This document shows positions 21,903 to 28,701 of a stretch of 37,742 nucleotides of DNA, one piece after another. The notes under the pieces were generated by a model. The model ran no database searches and was not told the origin of the DNA. It saw only the letters and a list, made by a program, of their open reading frames with translations. Numbering within the stretch: the first letter of the stretch is position 1; every line of letters starts with the position of its first letter. This stretch comes from Acidilobaceae archaeon (GTDB lineage Archaea; Thermoproteota; Thermoprotei_A; Sulfolobales; Acidilobaceae). The DNA is taken from contig JALTZJ010000061.1 in NCBI GenBank assembly GCA_027046245.1, positions 1 through 37,742 on the forward strand, in the 5' to 3' direction. Both the position numbers and the translations under genes were made by a program.

Positions 21903-23035
21903 TACCAGTATCTAAGCTCGTGGCAGGCTCAGGTACAGTCAGCGAGAGACTAGGCGTTAGAAGGCCTCGGAGTAGCGGATGGAGGCCTCCGATAGTATTC
22001 TGGAACCTCACTTGGAACTGCAATCTAAAGTGTGTACACTGCTATATAAATGCTGTTCCCGGCGGTAGGCCGGGAGAGCTGAGCAGGGAGGAAGCACTAA
22101 GTATAGCTATGCAGCTGGTAGAGGCGCGAGTACCCCTCGTGGTTCTAAGCGGGGGCGAACCCCTGCTGAGGCCAGACATATGGGACGTAATAGAGGCGCT
22201 AGAAGGCGTTAGAGTAGGGCTCAGCAGCAATGGAACACTCGTAACCAGGAAGGTTGCAGAGAACCTAGCAGCAGCCGGCATCTCATATGTAGGTGTAAGC
22301 CTCGACAGCGCGGATCCCCGGGTCCACGACAAGATAAGAGGAGTAAAGGGCGCCTTCGAGAGAGCCCTCGAAGGCGCCATAAACGCTAGGGACGCCGGCC
22401 TCGACGTCGGGCTCAGAGTTACAGTTATGAAGGGTAACATGGATGACGCGCTAGGAGTCCTGAGAATAGCGGAGGAGCATGGATTCCCGAGAGTAGCGGT
22501 GTATCTAGTGGATAGCGTTGGCAGGGCAAGGCTAGACCCGGGCCTCCTACCATCTAGAGACGAGGTAAGGAGGCTGGTGGATAAGCTGGCGGAAGAAGCC
22601 AGGAGGCTGGCGGGCAAGGTGGAAATAATACTAGTGAGAGCCTCATTCGCGGGAGTATACCTAGCTCTGAAGGCTGCTAGAGGCGACGAAGAAAAACTAA
22701 GGAAGATGCTAACCCTCATACCAGAAGCGGGCTGCGGAGCCAGGAGCGTGAGCATATACCCCGACGGCACTGTACGTCCATGCCAGTTCATAGAGCACGT
22801 AGTCCTAGGCAGCCTCAGGAGGGCTAGATTCGCTGAGATAGTTAACCCCGAGAACCCGAGGCTCAGACCCTTCCTAGAGCCCTGGCGCCTCCTCAGAGGC
22901 CCCAGATGCTCCAGGTGCAGGTTCAAAGAGTACTGCGGCGGAGGCAGTAGGGGTAGGGCCCTAGCAGCTACGGGCGACTTCTGGGGAGACGACCCCCTCT
23001 GCTTCCTAAACGATGACGAAATAGGGGTGAACTAG
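21899..23035 (+). CDS. radical SAM/SPASM protein (AhbC/AhbD-like)
   Basis: A 378-residue radical SAM enzyme. The [4Fe-4S]-SAM motif is C41-x3-C45-x2-C48 (WNCNLKCVHCY), followed by LSGGEPLLRPD (GGE motif) and SNGTLV. The C-terminal SPASM part has cysteines in PEAGCGARSVSIYPDGTVRP (continuing CQF) and CSRCRFKEYCGG, for one or two auxiliary clusters. Such proteins in archaea include heme synthase and deacetylase (AhbD/AhbC, siroheme route), tungsten-cofactor proteins and peptide-modifying enzymes. The tandem with a second homologue suits the siroheme-to-heme pair, but this is inference. It abuts the next gene with no gap (stop 23033-23035, start 23036). Confidence 0.88.
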   Translation: MIPVSKLVAGSGTVSERLGVRRPRSSGWRPPIVFWNLTWNCNLKCVHCYINAVPGGRPGELSREEALSIAMQLVEARVPLVVLSGGEPLLRPDIWDVIEALEGVRVGLSSNGTLVTRKVAENLAAAGISYVGVSLDSADPRVHDKIRGVKGAFERALEGAINARDAGLDVGLRVTVMKGNMDDALGVLRIAEEHGFPRVAVYLVDSVGRARLDPGLLPSRDEVRRLVDKLAEEARRLAGKVEIILVRASFAGVYLALKAARGDEEKLRKMLTLIPEAGCGARSVSIYPDGTVRPCQFIEHVVLGSLRRARFAEIVNPENPRLRPFLEPWRLLRGPRCSRCRFKEYCGGGSRGRALAATGDFWGDDPLCFLNDDEIGVN

Positions 23036-24253
23036 GTGAAACCAGGAGCCTCATGGGACTACAAGAGGAAGCCGCTCATAGTATTCTGGGAGACCACCAA
23101 GGCCTGCGGGCTGGCGTGTAAGCACTGCAGAGCCCATGCAATACCAGAGCCCCTACCAGACGAGCTGAACTACAGGGAGAGCCTTAAACTAGTGGAGCAG
23201 GTAGCCGAATTCGGCAAGCCAAGCCCGATACTGGTTATAACTGGCGGCGACCCGCTAATGAAGAAGGGGCTCTGGAACATAATAGAACATGCCGTGGGGC
23301 TAGGGATAAGAGTGGCAGTAGCCCCCAGCGTTACACCGCTTCTAACCAGGGACGTTATAAAACGGTTTAAGAAGATGGGAGTAGCGAGGATCAGTATAAG
23401 CATAGACAGTGGAAGACCCGAGGTTCACGACGCGATAAGGGGCTATCCAGGCACGCTCTCTAGGAGTGTAAAGGTGCTGAGATGGGCTAGAGAGGAGGGC
23501 CTACCAGTACAGGTAAACACCGTAGTCATGAAGCCTACAGTCCGTGACCTCCCAGTAACGCTGAAGCTACTCATAGAAGAGGAGGTAGACGTATGGGAGG
23601 TGTTCTATGTAATCCCGGTGGGCAGGGCACAGAGAATACTAGACCTTACACCACAGGAATGGGAGGACGTAAGCAACTACCTCTACGATGCAAGCCGCTA
23701 CGGCGTCCTGGTTAGAGCCGTAGAAGGCCCCATGTTTAGGCGTGTAGCGCTGACGAGACGCCTTCTAGAGGTATACGGTGGCGGCTATAAGAAGCCCCCG
23801 GCAACTGCCGGCCTCTACGAGGATCTCATGGAGGAGACTGTGAAGCTCCTCGGAGAGCCCACGGGCGAGCCGAAGGCGCAAACCACTGGCACCAGAGACG
23901 GGAAAGGAGTGATATTCGTCGCTCACAACGGAGATGTGTATCCAAGCGGGTTTCTACCGGTAAAGCTAGGCAATGTTAGAGAGGCGAGACTGAAGGAGAT
24001 CTACACGGAGAGCCCGCTCCTCAAGGCAATACAACGGGCAGAATTCAAAGGCAGATGCGGCAAGTGCGAGTTCAAGGACCTATGCGGCGGCAGCAGGGCA
24101 AGAGCCTATAGCTACACAGGAGACCCGCTAGAAGAAGACCCGGCATGCATGTACCAGCCAGGAGGCTTCACGGAGCTACTAGACAAGCTAGGCCTCCACG
24201 GAAGGAGCGTATACGATATAGTCAGAGAACTGGGCAGAGGCAGAATACTCTAA
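23036..24253 (+). CDS. radical SAM/SPASM protein (TIGR04053-like, possible AhbD)
   Basis: A 405-residue radical SAM enzyme with C24-x3-C28-x2-C31 (TKACGLACKHCRAHA), VITGGDPLMKKG, ISISIDSG and FYVIPVGRAQR. These blocks fit the family often annotated TIGR04053 (BA_1875-like), some archaeal members of which have been proposed as heme synthase AhbD, decarboxylating Fe-coproporphyrin III. The SPASM-like end has CGKCEFKDLCGGSRARAY. GTG 23036 follows directly on the previous stop, with GGGGTGA a few bases upstream, so translation is coupled. Precise substrate unproven. Confidence 0.87.
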   Translation: MKPGASWDYKRKPLIVFWETTKACGLACKHCRAHAIPEPLPDELNYRESLKLVEQVAEFGKPSPILVITGGDPLMKKGLWNIIEHAVGLGIRVAVAPSVTPLLTRDVIKRFKKMGVARISISIDSGRPEVHDAIRGYPGTLSRSVKVLRWAREEGLPVQVNTVVMKPTVRDLPVTLKLLIEEEVDVWEVFYVIPVGRAQRILDLTPQEWEDVSNYLYDASRYGVLVRAVEGPMFRRVALTRRLLEVYGGGYKKPPATAGLYEDLMEETVKLLGEPTGEPKAQTTGTRDGKGVIFVAHNGDVYPSGFLPVKLGNVREARLKEIYTESPLLKAIQRAEFKGRCGKCEFKDLCGGSRARAYSYTGDPLEEDPACMYQPGGFTELLDKLGLHGRSVYDIVRELGRGRIL

Positions 24254-24307
24254 ATACTCTAGAAGCTATCAATGTAAGCCCTCAAATATTGAAAATGACG
24301 TAGCTTC

Positions 24308-25171
24308 TCACCATTTGGAGGCAGCATACGCAGAGGCGATTATCAGAGACGCGCCAGCGAGCTGAGCCGGCGAAAGGGACTCTCCAAGCAGTAGGGCTGC
24401 AAGTAGGACTGCTGTGAGGGGCTCAACGAGGCTAACCACAGCAACCCTACTAGCCTCTGCCAGCTGCAAGGCCTTGGTATGCAGCAGGTAAGGAGCGATG
24501 GTGCACGCCACGGCTAGATACACTGCGAAAACAGCGTCAACAGGGCCGGGGAGACCCGTAGGCCTCGCAGCAGCAAGCACCAGGGGAGCGCTAATGGCTA
24601 TAGGGTAGAGGCTCACCTCCTCCCTACCAGCGCCCCGGAGCTGCGCAAGCCTAGCAAGTATCATATACGCAGCGTAGCTAACGCCAGAAGCTAGGCCTAG
24701 AAGGAGGCCCCACGCCGTGACCCTCGCCTCACCCCCGGGAATACTGACTAGAGCCACGCCGGCAATACCCGTAGCTACCACAGCGAGTCTCCCAGCCGAG
24801 AGCCTCTCACCCAGAACTAGGGGGCCGGCGAGGGCTACCCAGGAGGGAGCAGTATATAACAGGACGCTTGCCAGCGCCGCCCCGACCTCACTCACTGCTA
24901 ACGGATAAACGGTGTAGAGGGGGGCTAAGCCTAGGAACGCTATTAGCAGGCTCCACTTACTCGGCCTAGCACCTCTAGCAAGCGCTATAACCAGAGAGAG
25001 TATTCCGGCTAGGAGGGGCCGGCCCGCGATTAGCCATGAAAGGCTAGCGCCGTACTCCACACCGAGCCTATAAGCTATGCCCAGGGTGCCCCAGAGGCTG
25101 GCAGCTGCCACTGCAAGCGCCACTCCAATCCTCTCGCCTCGGCTAGGGTCAGTCATGGGGCTGCTCTTCAC
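24308..25171 (-). CDS. EamA-family (DMT) transporter
   Basis: A 287-residue inner-membrane permease with ten transmembrane helices arranged as two EamA repeats. The first repeat begins AAASLWGTLGIAYRLG and ends LVLGERLSAGRLAVV; the second ends PLTAVLLAALLLGESLSPAQ, the conserved E-P-x3-x-L-x3-LGE type motif. Drug/metabolite transporters export amino acids, nucleotides or drugs; the substrate is unknown. GTG 25171 or ATG 25156 start the gene. A second, diverged EamA gene lies at 26185-27069. Confidence 0.88.
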   Translation of the reverse strand: MKSSPMTDPSRGERIGVALAVAAASLWGTLGIAYRLGVEYGASLSWLIAGRPLLAGILSLVIALARGARPSKWSLLIAFLGLAPLYTVYPLAVSEVGAALASVLLYTAPSWVALAGPLVLGERLSAGRLAVVATGIAGVALVSIPGGEARVTAWGLLLGLASGVSYAAYMILARLAQLRGAGREEVSLYPIAISAPLVLAAARPTGLPGPVDAVFAVYLAVACTIAPYLLHTKALQLAEASRVAVVSLVEPLTAVLLAALLLGESLSPAQLAGASLIIASAYAASKW

Positions 25172-25218
25172 AGGCCCAAGCCCCTCCTATAGCAGGGCCT
25201 ACGACGAAAACTCCGTCA

Positions 25219-25728
25219 TCATCCCCTCTTAAGGGATTCCCTTAGCGTGAGGCTCGAAATAGCTATAGAGAGGCCCGACACCAGGGCTAGATCCCTCAGC
25301 AACGCGTACTCGGGAGCACCGACCAGGTACTTAGCTGCACCTCCAGCTAAAGCCATAGCCAGGCCCAGGGCCGCATACTCGGCGCCGGAGAAGCGCCTCC
25401 TAGCTGCCAAGCCCAAGGCACCTATGGAATAGAGTAGCGATGATACGAGCGCCACTGGCTCGCCAGCTACAGGGTAGAGGATGGAGAAGAGGAGGCCGGC
25501 AGCGGCGGCAAAGCCAGGCGCGGGGGGCCTAAGAGAAGCTATCCCAGCAGCGCCGACTAGGCCAGATAAACCGGCGAGTAGCGAGACTGGTAGAGCCTCG
25601 GGCCTCCCCAGCATGGAGAGCGTGCCCGCGGTGGCTATCAAGAGTCCAGTTAAAGCACTTGTCAAGCCCGGATCGGGCAAGGGTACCCGCTTCATCTCCT
25701 GCACCTTAATGCCGGATCTCCCCTTCAT
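25219..25728 (-). CDS. hypothetical membrane protein
   Basis: A 169-residue protein with five likely transmembrane segments, rich in Ala, Gly and Leu, and a short basic N-terminus (MKGRSGIKVQEMKR). ATG 25728 lies 26 bases from a minus-strand TATA box, consistent with a leaderless mRNA; ATG 25695 is an alternative with GGTGCAGG before it. It precedes the EamA gene by 47 bases on the same strand and is probably co-transcribed. No family recognised. Confidence 0.55.
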   Translation of the reverse strand: MKGRSGIKVQEMKRVPLPDPGLTSALTGLLIATAGTLSMLGRPEALPVSLLAGLSGLVGAAGIASLRPPAPGFAAAAGLLFSILYPVAGEPVALVSSLLYSIGALGLAARRRFSGAEYAALGLAMALAGGAAKYLVGAPEYALLRDLALVSGLSIAISSLTLRESLKRG

Positions 25729-25749
25729 TTTGCGCGTCGCCTTTGAAGG

Positions 25750-25758
25750 ATTAAATAG
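25750..25758 (-). promoter_or_regulatory. TATA box for leaderless membrane gene
   Basis: Minus strand CTATTTAAT is centred 26 bases from the A of ATG 25728, the distance expected if transcription begins at the start codon. Confidence 0.55.
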
Positions 25759-25804
25759 TGGTATGCACAGCCATAACCATGCGGTCTAGTGGGTGAATAG
25801 TGGG

Positions 25805-26092
25805 ATGCCCTTCTTCGCAGTATTTAGTAAGCTAACAGAGAAGGGAGCAGAAACTATACTGAAGAACCCCGAGAGAATCAAAGAGGTAAACAAAGAGATA
25901 GAGGCCATGGGAGTGAAGGTTGTGGCGCAATACCTAATGCTAGGAGACTACGACTTCCTAAACATAGTAGAGGCTCCAGACGAGGAAACACTACTCAAGG
26001 TTCTAGTAAACCTGAATACTAGAGGCACAATAAGGACGTCAACCTACAGACTGATACCAGTCGGCGAGTTCATCGAGAAAATGAAAAGCTAG
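25805..26092 (+). CDS. GYD-domain protein
   Basis: A 95-residue protein of the GYD family (PF08734), a ferredoxin-like alpha/beta fold of unknown function. It matches the family's pattern: an FFAVFSKLTEKGAETILKNP start, a helix, VVAQYLMLGDYDFLNIVEAP with the GDYD motif, and TIRTSTYRLIPVGEF at the end. ATG 25805 is chosen because GGGTGA lies about nine bases before it and family members start with MP-x-F/Y; GTG 25793 is an alternative. Confidence 0.88.
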   Translation: MPFFAVFSKLTEKGAETILKNPERIKEVNKEIEAMGVKVVAQYLMLGDYDFLNIVEAPDEETLLKVLVNLNTRGTIRTSTYRLIPVGEFIEKMKS

Positions 26093-26184
26093 AGAATAGA
26101 GCGCTCCCCCGCTAGAGACTCCCCCGGGTAAACTAGACTCACGTTTTTAACTACGAAAGACAAGTCAGGGCCGTTACGGCCCGG

Positions 26185-27069
26185 CTAGCTCCTCACCACA
26201 ACGTAAATCCCTACTACTATCAGCAGGCCCCCTAGAGCTTCTAGCGGAGTCAGGATCTCCCCCAGCAACACGGCCCCCAGAATAGTAGCTGTCAGCGGGA
26301 CCCCCGGAATAAAGACGGCACTCTTAGCAGGCCCTATCCTCTCGACTCCATAATTCCACGTGAGGTAGCCTAGGAAGCCAGGCACGACTGCCACGTACAC
26401 TATCGTCAGCCACTGCAAGGGTGTCAAATGCGGAGCCGCCTCTAGTAGGCCGCGCCAGCCAGCTACTAGCAGCATTAGCGTCCCGGCCGCGCTTGCCCAG
26501 GCTAGCATCTCCAGGGGGCCTAAGACGCCTACAAGCCGCTTCACTATCAACGTGTATATAGTCCATGATAGGGCGGCGCCGAAGGCGAGCAGAGGGCCCA
26601 GGACGTTGCCCCCTTCTAGGGTGGGCCCGAGGAGCAGGTAAAGGCCAGCTATGCTAGCAGCTATACCTGAGGTGCCCCTAACAGTAAGCCTCTCATAACC
26701 CAGAAGCACGGAGGCAGTATAGGTCAGGGGCGTTGCTAGGCTCGCTATAAATGCTGTCGTCGCTGCGTCTACGAGTTCGAGGCTCGAGTAGAAGAAGTAG
26801 TTGAACCCTGCGATGCCCGTCGCCCCCGCCACCACTAGCAGGGCCATAGTAGAGATGCCCCTAGGAAGCCGCAGCCCCGAGGAGAGGTATGCAGCAGCTA
26901 GCAGCAGGGGCGTTGCTAGGAGGAAGCGCGCTAGGCTAAGGGTAAGACCGTCTAGCCCCGAGAGGGCAAGGAATCTACCGGCGACGGCGTTGCTACCCCA
27001 GGAAACAACGCTGAATAGTGGGTAGACTGTGGGTGGCAGCGGCGAGGCCATCCACCCTTGGTGAGGCAC
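26185..27069 (-). CDS. EamA-family (DMT) transporter
   Basis: A 294-residue permease with ten predicted transmembrane helices in two EamA repeats: VVSWGSNAVAGRFLALSG opens the first, and ALSWTIYTLIVKRLV and TATILGAVLLGEILTPLEAL mark the second. It is only distantly similar to the EamA protein at 24308-25171, so not a recent duplicate. GTG 27069 or ATG 27051 is the start. A 16-bp palindrome lies just upstream, between this gene and the threonine synthase gene. Confidence 0.87.
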   Translation of the reverse strand: MPHQGWMASPLPPTVYPLFSVVSWGSNAVAGRFLALSGLDGLTLSLARFLLATPLLLAAAYLSSGLRLPRGISTMALLVVAGATGIAGFNYFFYSSLELVDAATTAFIASLATPLTYTASVLLGYERLTVRGTSGIAASIAGLYLLLGPTLEGGNVLGPLLAFGAALSWTIYTLIVKRLVGVLGPLEMLAWASAAGTLMLLVAGWRGLLEAAPHLTPLQWLTIVYVAVVPGFLGYLTWNYGVERIGPAKSAVFIPGVPLTATILGAVLLGEILTPLEALGGLLIVVGIYVVVRS

Positions 27070-27088
27070 GCCTGCAAGGTTCTTAACC

Positions 27089-27104
27089 TAGGGTTTGAAC
27101 CCTA
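27089..27104. promoter_or_regulatory. 16-bp palindrome between thrC-like and EamA genes
   Basis: TAGGGTT-TG-AACCCTA is a perfect 7-bp inverted repeat in the 40-base gap after the threonine synthase stop and before the EamA start. It could be a weak terminator or an operator for the transporter. Confidence 0.4.
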
Positions 27105-27109
27105 AACCT

Positions 27110-28156
27110 TCAAAGGGCGCCTGCATACTTCAACCCGCTACCAGTTAATACGAGGATCGGTTCACCCCTCAGCATGCCTCTTTCCTTAAGTGACTTGTAG
27201 GCAGCGTATACGGCGGCGCTGCTAGGCTCTACAATGAAGCCCTGGGATAGAAGCTCCCTAAGGGCGGGAGCCACGGCCTCGTCGCCGACCACGACTAAGC
27301 CTCCACCGGTAGACTCGACAGCATCAGCTATCTCCTCTAGCCTTGCAGGGCTCCGCACGACAAGCGCGTCCATGAGCCTGCCACGGGGACCTCCGATCTC
27401 TGAAAGCAGCTTAACCCTTCCTCTAAGGCTAGCAGCCTCGACGTTCTGCACAGCGATTAGCCGGTAGCCTCTGACGCCCTCCTCTCGGAGGCCGCGGGCT
27501 ATGCCCAGGAGCAGGCTCCCGCTACTAACCGGCACTATGATATCGCTCCCCTCGGCGGCGTCGGCGATCTCTCTGCCCAGCTCCTTCATCCCCTCGAGGA
27601 AGAAGGGGTTAGTCTGGTGGGCCACGTGGAAACAGCTAGAAGCCTCGCTCCGGGCGAGCCTAGAAGCCTCATCCCTATCACTGGCCTCGACGAGATCAGC
27701 TCCCAGGAGCCGGATAAGCCTCTTCTTGCCCTCGCCAGCACCACGAGGCACGAATACCCTGGCGCGTAGCCCTAACCTACCGCTATACGCAGCCACAGAC
27801 ACGCCGGTATTGCCGCTGGAATCGACAACGCTGCAGGAATAACCGAGAATCCTCGCAGCCTGTAGGCTAAGCGAGACGCCTCGATCCTTAAAGCTACCCG
27901 TGGGATTCAGATACTCAAGCTTAGCACTGAAACCATCACCCTCAACCAGCGGAGTAGAACCCTCCCCTAGAATCCTCGCGGTCCTCGGAGGCTCCCCCTC
28001 AAGCTCTAGAGGCCCACCGCACCTGGGACACCACGGATAATACTCTTCTTCACCACTCCTGAAGCCGCACCTGGGACAATAAAGCCTCCAGCCAGAATCC
28101 AATAGCAGCGCCACCTCCTCCCCTCCCGGGCCCTTGAGACTAGGCCGCGAAAGCAT
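27110..28156 (-). CDS. thrC: threonine synthase-like PLP enzyme
   Basis: About 348 residues from ATG 28156. It converts O-phosphohomoserine to threonine with pyridoxal phosphate. The N-terminal zinc-ribbon-like segment has two C-x2-C pairs (YCPRCGF and WCPRCGG). The PLP lysine is K90 in LNPTGSFKDRG, the phosphate loop is VPVSSGSLLLG, and GNTG and LTGSGLKYAG complete the fold type II motifs. The frame is open to GTG 28298-28300, but that extension includes a strong hairpin, so a later start is favoured: ATG 28156, or TTG 28102 with GAGGAGGTG ahead of it. Cysteate synthase or another threonine synthase paralogue is the main alternative. Confidence 0.85.
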   Translation of the reverse strand: MLSRPSLKGPGGEEVALLLDSGWRLYCPRCGFRSGEEEYYPWCPRCGGPLELEGEPPRTARILGEGSTPLVEGDGFSAKLEYLNPTGSFKDRGVSLSLQAARILGYSCSVVDSSGNTGVSVAAYSGRLGLRARVFVPRGAGEGKKRLIRLLGADLVEASDRDEASRLARSEASSCFHVAHQTNPFFLEGMKELGREIADAAEGSDIIVPVSSGSLLLGIARGLREEGVRGYRLIAVQNVEAASLRGRVKLLSEIGGPRGRLMDALVVRSPARLEEIADAVESTGGGLVVVGDEAVAPALRELLSQGFIVEPSSAAVYAAYKSLKERGMLRGEPILVLTGSGLKYAGAL

Positions 28157-28271
28157 ATGTGAAGGAAGGAGGCACTCCGGGCGGATTATGCCCCGGAGGA
28201 GAGGGGGAGCGGCGAGCCCAGGACGCTTCATTAAAATTCTAGGCTTCGGGTTTAGAGGGACTCTAAGCGTC

Positions 28272-28298
28272 GCTGGAGGGAAGATGAGTCCCTCCAGC
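28272..28298 (-). terminator. 10-bp hairpin after small gene, before thrC
   Basis: GCTGGAGGGA (28272-28281) pairs perfectly with TCCCTCCAGC (28289-28298) around a seven-base loop, 11 bases past the stop of the 86-residue gene. Strong GC-rich stem; no T-run follows. It may terminate the upstream gene or attenuate read-through into thrC. Confidence 0.55.
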
Positions 28299-28309
28299 AC
28301 GTCCCGCCT

Positions 28310-28570
28310 CTACTTCTTGGCCTCCTGGGCCTCTAGCACGTTGATTATTACCTGGGCTAGATGCTCTGGCTTCGTGTACCACTTGTCGTACGTGTACTTT
28401 TTACCTTTATACGAGATCTCTACAATTTCCTGTGCGTCTCTCACGGTGAGCACGATCTCGCTTCCCCTTACCAGGCTGAAGCTGCTCTTGCCGCGGGGTA
28501 GTATCTTGAGTCCGTACTTGGAGAGCTCGCCCTTGATCTTCTCCTTTACCTCGCTTATGTACTCTGACAT
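28310..28570 (-). CDS. small hypothetical protein
   Basis: An 86-residue soluble protein with a charged N-terminal helix (MSEYISEVKEKIKGELSKYG), a central beta region (SFSLVRGSEIVLTVRDAQEI, then VEISYKGKKYTYDKWY) and a C-terminal helix. No membrane segment. It looks like a conserved archaeal small protein, but I cannot name a family. ATG 28570 has CCGGGTG upstream and a good minus-strand TATA box (CTTTATTAAG, 28607-28616). A strong hairpin follows the stop. Confidence 0.65.
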   Translation of the reverse strand: MSEYISEVKEKIKGELSKYGLKILPRGKSSFSLVRGSEIVLTVRDAQEIVEISYKGKKYTYDKWYTKPEHLAQVIINVLEAQEAKK

Positions 28571-28606
28571 GCATATACACCCGGGGGTAAGCCTGGGGAT
28601 TCACAG

Positions 28607-28616
28607 CTTAATAAAG
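28607..28616 (-). promoter_or_regulatory. TATA box for 86-residue protein gene
   Basis: Minus strand CTTTATTAAG lies about 40 bases before ATG 28570, giving transcription from about 28585 and a short leader with the ribosome site. Confidence 0.55.
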
Positions 28617-28701
28617 GACTCTATCCCTCGCACACGTTACTAATCCTTAGCGCAAAGAGATTACGATATAGTGCGGCCCATTATTGAGGGGTGTCTGGTC
28701 C

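Noticed and set aside
22042-22926. 294-codon minus-strand frame inside the radical SAM gene
   Set aside because: Antisense shadow of a clear SPASM enzyme; Ser/Leu/Thr-rich composition is typical of GC-rich antisense frames.
24308-27069. The two EamA genes as a recent tandem duplication
   Set aside because: Protein sequences differ throughout except for family motifs, and unrelated genes lie between them.
28157-28300. 48-residue N-terminal extension of threonine synthase
   Set aside because: It begins inside a perfect 10-bp hairpin, is not like other threonine synthases, and lacks a ribosome site.
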